DNA of 64,000 nt. Origin: Liopterus haemorrhoidalis. Taxonomy: Eukaryota > Arthropoda > Insecta > Coleoptera > Dytiscidae. Made by a program: the position numbers and the translations under genes. The stretch spans positions 20,153,658-20,217,657 of the forward strand of contig OZ020625.1 of assembly GCA_963971575.1 (NCBI GenBank). The letters run 5' to 3'. Under the pieces are notes generated by a model. That model was not told the DNA's origin, did not search any database, and worked only from the letters and a program-made list of their open reading frames with translations. Position 1 is the first letter of the stretch. Every line of letters begins with the position of its first letter. Below are positions 49,431-62,605 of the stretch, piece after piece.

Positions 49431-52400
49431 AGATAAAAAAAATATTTTATAAGACAAGTTGTAGCAAGTAAAAGTCTCTACATTTTTGTTAGTTACGTCA
49501 ACTCGCTAGGTATAATAACTCGAGACTTATTCAAATTAAACCAAATTTTATAACACCCTTGTCCGATTTTATCGTGAAGGGTTGAAGATAGAAAAAATAT
49601 TTAAAAAGACAAATTGTAGCTAGTAAAAATCTCTACATTTTTTTTATTTACGTCAACTCGCTAGGTATAATAACTCGAGACTTATTCAAATAAAACCAAA
49701 TTTTATAACACCCTTGTCCGATTTTATCGTGAAGGGTTGAAGATAGAAAAAATACTTAAGTAGACAAGTTGTAGCTAGTAAAAATCTCTACATTTTTTTT
49801 ATTTACGTCAACTCGCCAGGTATAATAACTCGAGACTTATTTAAATAAAACCAAATTTTATAACACCCTTGTCCGATTTTATCGTGAAGGGTTGAAGATA
49901 GAAAAAATACTTAAGTAGACAAGTTGTAGCTAGTAAAAATCTCTACATTTTTTTTTATTTACGTCAACTCGCCAGGTATAATAACTCGAGACTTATTCAA
50001 ATTAAACCAAATTTTATAACACCCTTTTCCGATTTTATCGTGAAGGGTTGAAGATAGAAAAAATATTTAAGTAAACAAGTTGTAGCTAGTAAAAATCTCT
50101 ACATTTTCTTTAGTTACGTCAACTCGCTAGGTATAATAACTCGAGACTTATTCAAATAAAACCAAATTTTAAAACACCCTTGGCCGATTTTATCGTGAAG
50201 GGTTGAAGATAGAAAAAATATTTAAGTAGACAAGTTGTAGCTAGTAAAAATCTCTACATTTTCTTTAGTTACGTCAACTCGCTAGGTATAATAACTCGAG
50301 ACTTATTCAAATAAAACCAAATTTTAAAACACCCTTGTCCGATTTTATCGTGAAGGGTTGAAGATAGAAAAAATACTTAAGTAGACAAGTTGTAGCTAGT
50401 AAAAATCTCTACATTTTTTTTATTTACGTCAACTCGCCAGGTATAATAACTCGAGACTTATTTAAATAAAACCAAATTTTATAACACCCTTGTCCGATTT
50501 TATCGTGAAGGGTTGAAGATAGAAAAAATACTTAAGTAGACAAGTTGTAGCTAGTAAAAATCTTTACATTTTTTTTATTTACGTCAACTCGCCAGGTATA
50601 ATAACTCGAGACTTATTTAAATAAAACCAAATTTTATAACACCCTTGTCCGATTTTATCGTGAAGGGTTGAAGATAGAAAAAATACTTAAGAAGACAAGT
50701 TGTAGCTAGTAAAAATCTCTACATTTTTTTTATGTACGTCAACTCGCCAGGTATAATAACTCGAGACTTATTTAAATAAAACCAAATTTTATAACACCCT
50801 TGTCCGATTTTATCGTGAAGGGTTGAAGATAGAAAAAATACTTAAGTAGACAAGTTGTAGCTAGTAAAAATCTCTATATTTTTTTTATTTACGTCAACTC
50901 GCTAGGTATAATAACTCGAGACTTATTCAAATAAAACCAAATTTTAAAACACCCTTGTCCGATTTTATCGTGAAGGGTTGAAGATAGAAAAAATACTTAA
51001 GTAGACAAGTTGTAGCTAGTAAAAATCTCTACATTTTTTTTATTTACGTCAACTCGCCAGGTATAATAACTCGAGACTTATTTAAATAAAACCAAATTTT
51101 ATAACACCCTTGTCCGATTTTATCGTGAAGGGTTGAAGATAGAAAAAATATTTAAGAAAACAAGTTGTAGCTAGTAAAAATCTCTACATTTTTTTTATTT
51201 ACGTCAACTCGCCAGGTATAATAACTCGAGACTTATTTAAATAAAACCAAATTTTATAATACCCTTGTCCGATTTTATCGTGAAGGGTTGAAGATAGAAA
51301 AAATACTTAAGTAGACAAGTTGTAGCTAGTAAAAATCTCTACATTTTCTTTAGTTACGTCAACTCGCTAGGTATAATAACTCGAGACTTATTCAAATAAA
51401 ACCAAATTTTAAAACACCCTTGGCCGATTTTATCGTGAAGGGTTGAAGATAGAAAAAATACTTAAGTAGACAAGTTGTAGCTAGTAAAAATCTCTATATT
51501 TTTTTTATTTACGTCAACTCGCCAGGTATAATAACTCGAGACTTATTTAAATAAAACCAAATTTTATAACACCCTTGTCCGATTTTATCGTGAAGGGTTG
51601 AAGATAGAAAAAATACTTAAGTAGACAAGTTGTAGCTAGTAAAAATCTCTACATTTTTTTTATTTACGTCAACTCGCCAGGTATAATAACTCGAGACTTA
51701 TTTAAATAAAACCAAATTTTATAACACCCTTGTCCGATTTTATCGTGAAGGGTTGAAGATAGAAAAAATACTTAAGTAGACAAGTTGTAGCTAGTAAAAA
51801 TCTCTACATTTTTTTTTAATAACGTCAACTCGCCAGGTATAATAACTCGAGACTTATTCAAATTAAACCAAATTTTATAACACCCTTGTCCGATTTTATC
51901 GTGAAGGGTTGAAGATAGAAAAAATATTTAAGTAGACAAGTTGTAGCTAGTAAAAATCTCTACATTTTCTTTAGTTACGTCAACTCGCTAGGTATAATAA
52001 CTCGAGACTTATTCAAATAAAACCAAATTTTAAAACACCCTTGTCCGATTTTATCGGGAAGGGTTGAAGATAGAAAAAATACTTAAGTAGACAAGTTGTA
52101 GCTAGTAAAAATCTCTACATTTTTTTTATTTACGTCAACTCGCTAGGTATAATAACTCGAGACTTATTCAAATAAAACCAAATTTTAAAACACCCTTGTC
52201 CGATTTTATCGTGAAGGGTTGAAGATAGAAAAAATATTTAAGAAGACAAGTTGTAGCTAGTAAAAATCTCTACATTTTTTTTATTTACGTCAACTCGCTA
52301 GGTATAATAACTCGAGACTTATTCAAATTAAACCAAATTTTATAACACCCTTGTCCGATTTTATCGTAAAGGGTTGAAGATAGAAAAAATATTTAAGTAA

Positions 52401-55400
52401 ACAAGTTGTAGCTAGTAAAAATCTCTACATTTTCTTTAGTTACGTCAACTCGCTAGGTATAATAATTCGAGACTTATTCAAATAAAACCAAATTTTAAAA
52501 CACCCTTGGCCGATTTTATCGTGAAGGGTTGAAGATAGAAAAAATACTTAAGTAGACAAGTTGTAGCTAGTAAAAATCTCTACATTTTTTTTATTTACGT
52601 CAACTCGCCAGGTATAATAACTCGAGACTTATTCAAATTAAACCAAATTTTAAAACACCCTTGGCCGATTTTATCGTGAAGGGTTGAAGATAGAAAAAAT
52701 ACTTAGGTAGACAAGTTGTAGCTAGTAAAAATCTCTACATTCTTTTTATTTACGTCAACTCGCCAGGTATAATAACTCGAGACTTATTTAAATAAAACCA
52801 AATTTTATAACACCCTTGTCCGATTTTATCGTGAAGGGTTGAAGATAGAAAAAATATTTAAGTAAACAAGTTGTAGCTAGTAAAAATCTCTACATTTTCT
52901 TTAGTTACGTCAACTCGCTAGGTATAATAACTCGAGACTTATTCAAATAAAACCAAATTTTAAAACACCCTTGGCCGATTTTATCGTGAAGGGTTGAAGA
53001 TAGAAAAAATATTTACGTAGACAAGTTGTAGCTAGTAAAAATCTCTACATTTTCTTTAGTTACGTCAACTCGCTAGGTATAATAACTCGAGACTTATTCA
53101 AATAAAACCAAATTTTAAAACACCCTTGTCCGATTTTATCGTGAAGGGTTGAAGATAGAAAAAATACTTAAGTAGACAAGTTGTAGCTAGTAAAAATCTC
53201 TACATTTTTTTTATTTACGTCAACTCGCCAGGTATAATAACTCGAGACTTATTTAAATAAAACCAAATTTTATAACACCCTTGTCCGATTTTATCGTGAA
53301 GGGTTGAAGATAGAAAAAATACTTAAGTAGACAAGTTGTAGCTAGTAAAAATCTTTACATTTTTTTTATTTACGTCAACTCGCCAGGTATAATAACTCGA
53401 GACTTATTTAAATAAAACCAAATTTTATAACACCCTTGTCCGATTTTATCGTGAAGGGTTGAAGATAGAAAAAATACTTAAGAAGACAAGTTGTAGCTAG
53501 TAAAAATCTCTACATTTTTTTTATTTACGTCAACTCGCCAGGTATAATAACTCGAGACTTATTTAAATAAAACCAAATTTTATAACACCCTTGTCCGATT
53601 TTATCGTGAAGGGTTGAAGATAGAAAAAATACTTAAGTAGACAAGTTGTAGCTAGTAAAAATCTCTACATTTTCTTTAGTTACGTCAACTCGCTAGGTAT
53701 AATAATTCGAGACTTATTCAAATAAAACCAAATTTTAAAACACCCTTGGCCGATTTTATCGTGAAGGGTTGAAGATAGAAAAAATACTTAAGTAGACAAG
53801 TTGTAGCTAGTAAAAATCTCTACATTTTTTTTATTTACGTCAACTCGCCAGGTATAATAACTCGAGACTTATTTAAATAAAACCAAATTTTATAACACCC
53901 TTGTCCGATTTTATCGTGAAGGGTTGAAGATAGAAAAAATACTTAAGTAGACAAGTTGTAGCTAGTAAAAATCCCTACATTTTTTTTATTTACGTCAACT
54001 CGCCAGGTATAATAACTCGGGACTTATTCAAATTAAACCAAATTTTATAACACCCTTGTCCGATTTTATCGTGAAGGGTTGAAGATAGAAAAAATATTTA
54101 AGTAGACAAGTTGTAGCTAGTAAAAATCTCTACATTTTCTTTAGTTACGTCAACTCGCTAGGTATAATAACTCGAGACTTATTCAAATAAAACCAAATTT
54201 TAAAACACCCTTGTCCGATTTTATCGTGAAGGGTTGAAGATAAAAAAATACTTAAGTAGACAAGTTGTAGCTAGTAAAAATCTCTACATTTTTTTTATTT
54301 ACGTCAACTCGCTAGGTATAATAACTCGAGACTTATTCAAATAAAACCAAATTTTAAAACACCCTTGTCCGATTTTATCGTGAAGGGTTGAAGATAGAAA
54401 AAATATTTAAGAAGACAAGTTGTAGCTAGTAAAAATCTCTACATTTTTTTTATTTACGTCAACTCGCTAGGTATAATAACTCGGGACTTATTCAAATTAA
54501 ACCAAATTTTATAACACCCTTGTCCGATTTTATCGTAAAGGGTTGAAGATAGAAAAAATATTTAAGTAAACAAGTTGTAGCTAGTAAAAATCTCTACATT
54601 TTCTTTAGTTACGTCAACTCGCTAGGTATAATAATTCGAGACTTATTCAAATAAAACCAAATTTTAAAACACCCTTGGCCGATTTTATCGTGAAGGGTTG
54701 AAGATAGAAAAAATATTTAATAAGACAAGTTGTAGCAAGTAAAAGTCTCTACATTTTTTTTAGTTACGTCAACTCGCTAGGTATAATAACTCGAGACTTA
54801 TTCAAATAAAACCAAATTTTATAACACCCTTGTCCGATTTTATCGTGAAGGGTTGAAGATAGAAAAAATATTTAATAAGACAAGTTGTAGCAAGTAAAAG
54901 TCTCTACATTTTTTTTAGTTACGTCAACTCGCTAGGTATAATAACTCGAGACTTATTCAAATAAAACCAAATTTTAAAACACCCTTGGCCGATTTTATCG
55001 TGAAGGGTTGAAGATAGAAAAAATATTTAAGTAGACAAGTTGTAGCTAGTAAAAATCTCTACATTTTCTTTAGTTACGTCAACTCGCTAGGTATAATAAC
55101 TCGAGACTTATTCAAATAAAACCAAATTTTAAAACACCCTTGGCCGATTTTATCGTGAAGGGTTGAAGATAGAAAAAATATTTAAGTAGACAAGTTGTAG
55201 CTAGTAAAAATCTCTACATTTTCTTTAGTTACGTCAACTCGCTAGGTATAATAACTCGAGACTTATTCAAATAAAACCAAATTTTAAAACACCCTTGTCC
55301 GATTTTATCGTGAAGGGTTGAAGATAGAAAAAATACTTAAGTAGACAAGTTGTAGCTAGTAAAAATCTCTACATTTTTTTTATTTACGTCAACTCGCCAG

Positions 55401-55476
55401 GTATAATAACTCGAGACTTATTTAAATAAAACCAAATTTTATAACACCCTTGTCCGATTTTATCGTGAAGGGTTGA
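49431..55476. repeat. Giant HOR, copy 2 (39 monomers, 6,046 bp)
   Basis: Follows copy 1 in order, including CCCTTTTCCG near 50033, TATGTACGTC near 50732 and AATAACGTC near 51818. It lacks eight consecutive monomers corresponding to about 46640-47880 of copy 1; the length difference is exactly 1,240 bp (8 x 155). It has AATAAAACCAAA near 54187 and GAAGATAG near 54545 where copies 0 and 1 have AATAAATCCAAA and GAAGCTAG. Confidence 0.91.
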
Positions 55477-56717
55477 AGATAAAAAAAATATTTTATAAGA
55501 CAAGTTGTAGCAAGTAAAAGTCTCTACATTTTTGTTAGTTACGTCAACTCGCTAGGTATAATAACTCGAGACTTATTCAAATTAAACCAAATTTTATAAC
55601 ACCCTTGTCCGATTTTATCGTGAAGGGTTGAAGATAGAAAAAATATTTAAAAAGACAAATTGTAGCTAGTAAAAATCTCTACATTTTTTTTATTTACGTC
55701 AACTCGCTAGGTATAATAACTCGAGACTTATTCAAATAAAACCAAATTTTATAACACCCTTGTCCGATTTTATCGTGAAGGGTTGAAGATAGAAAAAATA
55801 CTTAAGTAGACAAGTTGTAGCTAGTAAAAATCTCTACATTTTTTTTATTTACGTCAACTCGCCAGGTATAATAACTCGAGACTTATTTAAATAAAACCAA
55901 ATTTTATAACACCCTTGTCCGATTTTATCGTGAAGGGTTGAAGATAGAAAAAATACTTAAGTAGACAAGTTGTAGCTAGTAAAAATCTCTACATTTTTTT
56001 TTATTTACGTCAACTCGCCAGGTATAATAACTCGAGACTTATTCAAATTAAACCAAATTTTATAACACCCTTGTCCGATTTTATCGTGAAGGGTTGAAGA
56101 TAGAAAAAATATTTAAGTAGACAAGTTGTAGCTAGTAAAAATCTCTACATTTTCTTTAGTTACGTCAACTCGCTAGGTATAATAACTCGAGACTTATTCA
56201 AATAAAACCAAATTTTAAAACACCCTTGGCCGATTTTATCGTGAAGGGTTGAAGATAGAAAAAATATTTAAGTAGACAAGTTGTAGCTAGTAAAAATCTC
56301 TACATTTTCTTTAGTACCGTCAACTCGCTAGGTATAATAACTCGAGACTTATTCAAATAAAACCAAATTTTAAAACACCCTTGTCCGATTTTATCGTGAA
56401 GGGTTGAAGATAGAAAAAATACTTAAGTAGACAAGTTGTAGCTAGTAAAAATCTCTACATTTTTTTTATTTACGTCAACTCGCCAGGTATAATAACTCGA
56501 GACTTATTTAAATAAAACCAAATTTTATAACACCCTTGTCCGATTTTATCGTGAAGGGTTGAAGATAGAAAAAATACTTAAGTAGACAAGTTGTAGCTAG
56601 TAAAAATCTTTACATTTTTTTTATTTACGTCAACTCGCCAGGTATAATAACTCGAGACTTATTTAAATAAAACCAAATTTTATAACACCCTTGTCCGATT
56701 TTATCGTGAAGGGTTGA

Positions 56718-56871
56718 AGATAGAAAAAATACTTAAGAAGACAAGTTGTAGCTAGTAAAAATCTCTACATTTTTTTTTTTACGTCAACTCGCCAGGTATA
56801 ATAACTCGAGACTTATTTAAATAAAACCAAATTTTATAACACCCTTGTCCGATTTTATCGTGAAGGGTTGA
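56718..56871. repeat. Monomer with an 11-T tract
   Basis: The spacer normally reading T8-A-TTT before ACGTC is an uninterrupted run of 11 Ts, shortening the unit to 154 bp. The aligned units in copies 1, 2 and 4 read T8-ATG-TACG instead (near 43440, 50730, 63900). A similar collapse to T10 marks the TTAGGTAGAC units near 19722, 22200 and 24523. The collapse has occurred at least twice independently or has been copied between classes. Confidence 0.8.
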
Positions 56872-59800
56872 AGATAGAAAAAATACTTAAGTAGACAAGT
56901 TGTAGCTAGTAAAAATCTCTATATTTTTTTTATTTACGTCAACTCGCTAGGTATAATAACTCGAGACTTATTCAAATAAAACCAAATTTTAAAACACCCT
57001 TGTCCGATTTTATCGTGAAGGGTTGAAGATAGAAAAAATACTTAAGTAGACAAGTTGTAGCTAGTAAAAATCTCTACATTTTTTTTATTTACGTCAACTC
57101 GCCAGGTATAATAACTCGAGACTTATTTAAATAAAACCAAATTTTATAACACCCTTGTCCGATTTTATCGTGAAGGGTTGAAGATAGAAAAAATATTTAA
57201 GAAAACAAGTTGTAGCTAGTAAAAATCTCTACATTTTTTTTATTTACGTCAACTCGCCAGGTATAATAACTCGAGACTTATTTAAATAAAACCAAATTTT
57301 ATAATACCCTTGTCCGATTTTATCGTGAAGGGTTGAAGATAGAAAAAATACTTAAGTAGACAAGTTGTAGCTAGTAAAAATCTCTACATTTTCTTTAGTT
57401 ACGTCAACTCGCTAGGTATAATAACTCGAGACTTATTCAAATAAAACCAAATTTTAAAACACCCTTGGCCGATTTTATCGTGAAGGGTTGAAGATAGAAA
57501 AAATACTTAAGTAGACAAGTTGTAGCTAGTAAAAATCTCTATATTTTTTTTATTTACGTCAACTCGCCAGGTATAATTACTCGAGACTTATTTAAATAAA
57601 ACCAAATTTTATAACACCCTTGTCCGATTTTATCGTGAAGGGTTGAAGATAGAAAAAATACTTAAGTAGACAAGTTGTAGCTAGTAAAAATCTCTACATT
57701 TTTTTTATTTACGTCAACTCGCCAGGTATAATAACTCGAGACTTATTTAAATAAAACCAAATTTTATAACACCCTTGTCCGATTTTATCGTGAAGGGTTG
57801 AAGATAGAAAAAATACTTAAGTAGACAAGTTGTAGCTAGTAAAAATCTCTACATTTTTTTTTAATTACGTCAACTCGCCAGGTATAATAACTCGAGACTT
57901 ATTCAAATTAAACCAAATTTTATAACACCCTTGTCCGATTTTATCGTGAAGGGTTGAAGATAGAAAAAATATTTAAGTAGACAAGTTGTAGCTAGTAAAA
58001 ATCTCTACATTTTCTTTAGTTACGTCAACTCGCTAGGTATAATAACTCGAGACTTATTCAAATAAAACCAAATTTTAAAACACCCTTGTCCGATTTTATC
58101 GGGAAGGGTTGAAGATAGAAAAAATACTTAAGTAGACAAGTTGTAGCTAGTAAAAATCTCTACATTTTTTTTATTTACGTCAACTCGCTAGGTATAATAA
58201 CTCGAGACTTATTCAAATAAAACCAAATTTTAAAACACCCTTGTCCGATTTTATCGTGAAGGGTTGAAGATAGAAAAAATATTTAAGAAGACAAGTTGTA
58301 GCTAGTAAAAATCTCTACATTTTTTTTATTTACGTCAACTCGCTAGGTATAATAACTCGAGACTTATTCAAATTAAACCAAATTTTATAACACCCTTGTC
58401 CGATTTTATCGTAAAGGGTTGAAGATAGAAAAAATATTTAAGTAAACAAGTTGTAGCTAGTAAAAATCTCTACATTTTCTTTAGTTACGTCAACTCGCTA
58501 GGTATAATAATTCGAGACTTATTCAAATAAAACCAAATTTTAAAACACCCTTGGCCGATTTTATCGTGAAGGGTTGAAGATAGAAAAAATACTTAAGTAG
58601 ACAAGTTGTAGCTAGTAAAAATCTCTACATTTTTTTTATTTACGTCAACTCGCCAGGTATAATAACTCGAGACTTATTCAAATTAAACCAAATTTTAAAA
58701 CACCCTTGGCCGATTTTATCGTGAAGGGTTGAAGATAGAAAAAATACTTAGGTAGACAAGTTGTAGCTAGTAAAAATCTCTACATTCTTTTTATTTACGT
58801 CAACTCGCCAGGTATAATAACTCGAGACTTATTTAAATAAAACCAAATTTTATAACACCCTTGTCCGATTTTATCGTGAAGGGTTGAAGATAGAAAAAAT
58901 ATTTAAGTAAACAAGTTGTAGCTAGTAAAAATCTCTACATTTTCTTTAGTTACGTCAACTCGCTAGGTATAATAACTCGAGACTTATTCAAATAAAACCA
59001 AATTTTAAAACACCCTTGGCCGATTTTATCGTGAAGGGTTGAAGATAGAAAAAATATTTACGTAGACAAGTTGTAGCTAGTAAAAATCTCTACATTTTCT
59101 TTAGTTACGTCAACTCGCTAGGTATAATAACTCGAGACTTATTCAAATAAAACCAAATTTTAAAACACCCTTGTCCGATTTTATCGTGAAGGGTTGAAGA
59201 TAGAAAAAATACTTAAGTAGACAAGTTGTAGCTAGTAAAAATCTCTACATTTTTTTTATTTACGTCAACTCGCCAGGTATAATAACTCGAGACTTATTTA
59301 AATAAAACCAAATTTTATAACACCCTTGTCCGATTTTATCGTGAAGGGTTGAAGATAGAAAAAATACTTAAGTAGACAAGTTGTAGCTAGTAAAAATCTT
59401 TACATTTTTTTTATTTACGTCAACTCGCCAGGTATAATAACTCGAGACTTATTTAAATAAAACCAAATTTTATAACACCCTTGTCCGATTTTATCGTGAA
59501 GGGTTGAAGATAGAAAAAATACTTAAGAAGACAAGTTGTAGCTAGTAAAAATCTCTACATTTTTTTTATTTACGTCAACTCGCCAGGTATAATAACTCGA
59601 GACTTATTTAAATAAAACCAAATTTTATAACACCCTTGTCCGATTTTATCGTGAAGGGTTGAAGATAGAAAAAATACTTAAGTAGACAAGTTGTAGCTAG
59701 TAAAAATCTCTACATTTTCTTTAGTTACGTCAACTCGCTAGGTATAATAATTCGAGACTTATTCAAATAAAACCAAATTTTAAAACACCCTTGGCCGATT

Positions 59801-60282
59801 TTATCGTGAAGGGTTGAAGATAGAAAAAATACTTAAGTAGACAAGTTGTAGCTAGTAAAAATCTCTACATTTTTTTTATTTACGTCAACTCGCCAGGTAT
59901 AATAACTCGAGACTTATTTAAATAAAACCAAATTTTATAACACCCTTGTCCGATTTTATCGTGAAGGGTTGAAGATAGAAAAAATACTTAAGTAGACAAG
60001 TTGTAGCTAGTAAAAATCCCTACATTTTTTTTATTTACGTCAACTCGCCAGGTATAATAACTCGGGACTTATTCAAATTAAACCAAATTTTATAACACCC
60101 TTGTCCGATTTTATCGTGAAGGGTTGAAGATAGAAAAAATATTTAAGTAGACAAGTTGTAGCTAGTAAAAATCTCTACATTTTCTTTAGTTACGTCAACT
60201 CGCTAGGTATAATAACTCGAGACTTATTCAAATAAAACCAAATTTTAAAACACCCTTGTCCGATTTTATCGTGAAGGGTTGA

Positions 60283-60436
60283 AGATAAAAAAATACTTAA
60301 GTAGACAAGTTTTAGCTAGTAAAAATCTCTACATTTTTTTTATTTACGTCAACTCGCTAGGTATAATAACTCGAGACTTATTCAAATAAAACCAAATTTT
60401 AAAACACCCTTGGCCGATTTTATCGTGAAGGGTTGA
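60283..60436. repeat. Recombinant junction monomer
   Basis: This 154-bp monomer begins as the GATAAAAAAATACTT unit (with TTTATTTACG to about 60346 and a private GTTTTAGCTAG). It ends with TTGGCCG at 60410-60416, which belongs to the AAGTAAAC/CTTTAGTTAC unit that precedes TTACGTAG in other copies. The parental units share the sequence between, so the crossover lies within about 60346-60411. It is followed at 60437 by the TTACGTAG unit. Elsewhere GATAAAAAAATACTT units end in TTGTCCG and are followed by an AAGAAGAC unit. Confidence 0.82.
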
Positions 60437-62605
60437 AGATAGAAAAAATATTTACGTAGACAAGTTGTAGCTAGTAAAAATCTCTACATTTTCTTTAGTT
60501 ACGTCAACTCGCTAGGTATAATAACTCGAGACTTATTCAAATAAAACCAAATTTTAAAACACCCTTGTCCGATTTTATCGTGAAGGGTTGAAGATAGAAA
60601 AAATACTTAAGTAGACAAGTTGTAGCTAGTAAAAATCTCTACATTTTTTTTATTTACGTCAACTCGCCAGGTATAATAACTCGAGACTTATTTAAATAAA
60701 ACCAAATTTTATAACACCCTTGTCCGATTTTATCGTGAAGGGTTGAAGATAGAAAAAATACTTAAGTAGACAAGTTGTAGCTAGTAAAAATCTCTACATT
60801 TTCTTTAGTTACGTCAACTCGCTAGGTATAATAATTCGAGACTTATTCAAATAAAACCAAATTTTAAAACACCCTTGGCCGATTTTATCGTGAAGGGTTG
60901 AAGATAGAAAAAATACTTAAGAAGACAAGTTGTAGCTAGTAAAAATCTCTACATTTTTTTTATTTACGTCAACTCGCCAGGTATAATAACTCGAGACTTA
61001 TTTAAATAAAACCAAATTTTATAACACCCTTGTCCGATTTTATCGTGAAGGGTTGAAGATAGAAAAAATACTTAAGTAGACAAGTTGTAGCTAGTAAAAA
61101 TCCCTACATTTTTTTTATTTACGTCAACTCGCCAGGTATAATAACTCGGGACTTATTCAAATTAAACCAAATTTTATAACACCCTTGTCCGATTTTATCG
61201 TGAAGGGTTGAAGATAGAAAAAATATTTAAGTAGACAAGTTGTAGCTAGTAAAAATCTCTACATTTTCTTTAGTTACGTCAACTCGCTAGGTATAATAAC
61301 TCGAGACTTATTCAAATAAATCCAAATTTTAAAACACCCTTGTCCGATTTTATCGTGAAGGGTTGAAGATAAAAAAATACTTAAGTAGACAAGTTGTAGC
61401 TAGTAAAAATCTCTACATTTTTTTTATTTACGTCAACTCGCTAGGTATAATAACTCGAGACTTATTCAAATAAAACCAAATTTTAAAACACCCTTGTCCG
61501 ATTTTATCGTGAAGGGTTGAAGATAGAAAAAATATTTAAGAAGACAAGTTGTAGCTAGTAAAAATCTCTACATTTTTTTTATTTACGTCAACTCGCTAGG
61601 TATAATAACTCGGGACTTATTCAAATTAAACCAAATTTTATAACACCCTTGTCCGATTTTATCGTAAAGGGTTGAAGATAGAAAAAATATTTAAGTAAAC
61701 AAGTTGTAGCTAGTAAAAATCTCTACATTTTCTTTAGTTACGTCAACTCGCTAGGTATAATAATTCGAGACTTATTCAAATAAAACCAAATTTTAAAACA
61801 CCCTTGGCCGATTTTATCGTGAAGGGTTGAAGATAGAAAAAATATTTAATAAGACAAGTTGTAGCAAGTAAAAGTCTCTACATTTTTTTTAGTTACGTCA
61901 ACTCGCTAGGTATAATAACTCGAGACTTATTCAAATAAAACCAAATTTTATAACACCCTTGTCCGATTTTATCGTGAAGGGTTGAAGATAGAAAAAATAT
62001 TTAATAAGACAAGTTGTAGCAAGTAAAAGTCTCTACATTTTTTTTAGTTACGTCAACTCGCTAGGTATAATAACTCGAGACTTATTCAAATAAAACCAAA
62101 TTTTAAAACACCCTTGGCCGATTTTATCGTGAAGGGTTGAAGATAGAAAAAATATTTAAGTAGACAAGTTGTAGCTAGTAAAAATCTCTACATTTTCTTT
62201 AGTTACGTCAACTCGCTAGGTATAATAACTCGAGACTTATTCAAATAAAACCAAATTTTAAAACACCCTTGGCCGATTTTATCGTGAAGGGTTGAAGATA
62301 GAAAAAATATTTAAGTAGACAAGTTGTAGCTAGTAAAAATCTCTACATTTTCTTTAGTTACGTCAACTCGCTAGGTATAATAACTCGAGACTTATTCAAA
62401 TAAAACCAAATTTTAAAACACCCTTGTCCGATTTTATCGTGAAGGGTTGAAGATAGAAAAAATACTTAAGTAGACAAGTTGTAGCTAGTAAAAATCTCTA
62501 CATTTTTTTTATTTACGTCAACTCGCCAGGTATAATAACTCGAGACTTATTTAAATAAAACCAAATTTTATAACACCCTTGTCCGATTTTATCGTGAAGG
62601 GTTGA

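Larger units (their letters stand above)
55477..62605. repeat. Giant HOR, copy 3 (46 monomers, 7,129 bp), recombinant
   Basis: Carries the copy-2 type arrangement up to about 60283, then re-enters the HOR at the TTACGTAG unit (60437). It runs again through AATTCG, ATCCCTAC, CTCGGGAC, AATAAATCCAAA near 61316 and GATAAAAAAATACTT before ending normally with paired GCAAG units. This gives seven extra monomers (1,083 bp) over copy 2. Left-end marks are private: TTGTCCG where copies 1, 2 and 4 have TTTTCCG, AAGTAGAC for AAGTAAAC, TAGTACCGTC near 56313, an 11-T tract near 56770 and GTATAATTAC near 57571. Confidence 0.9.
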
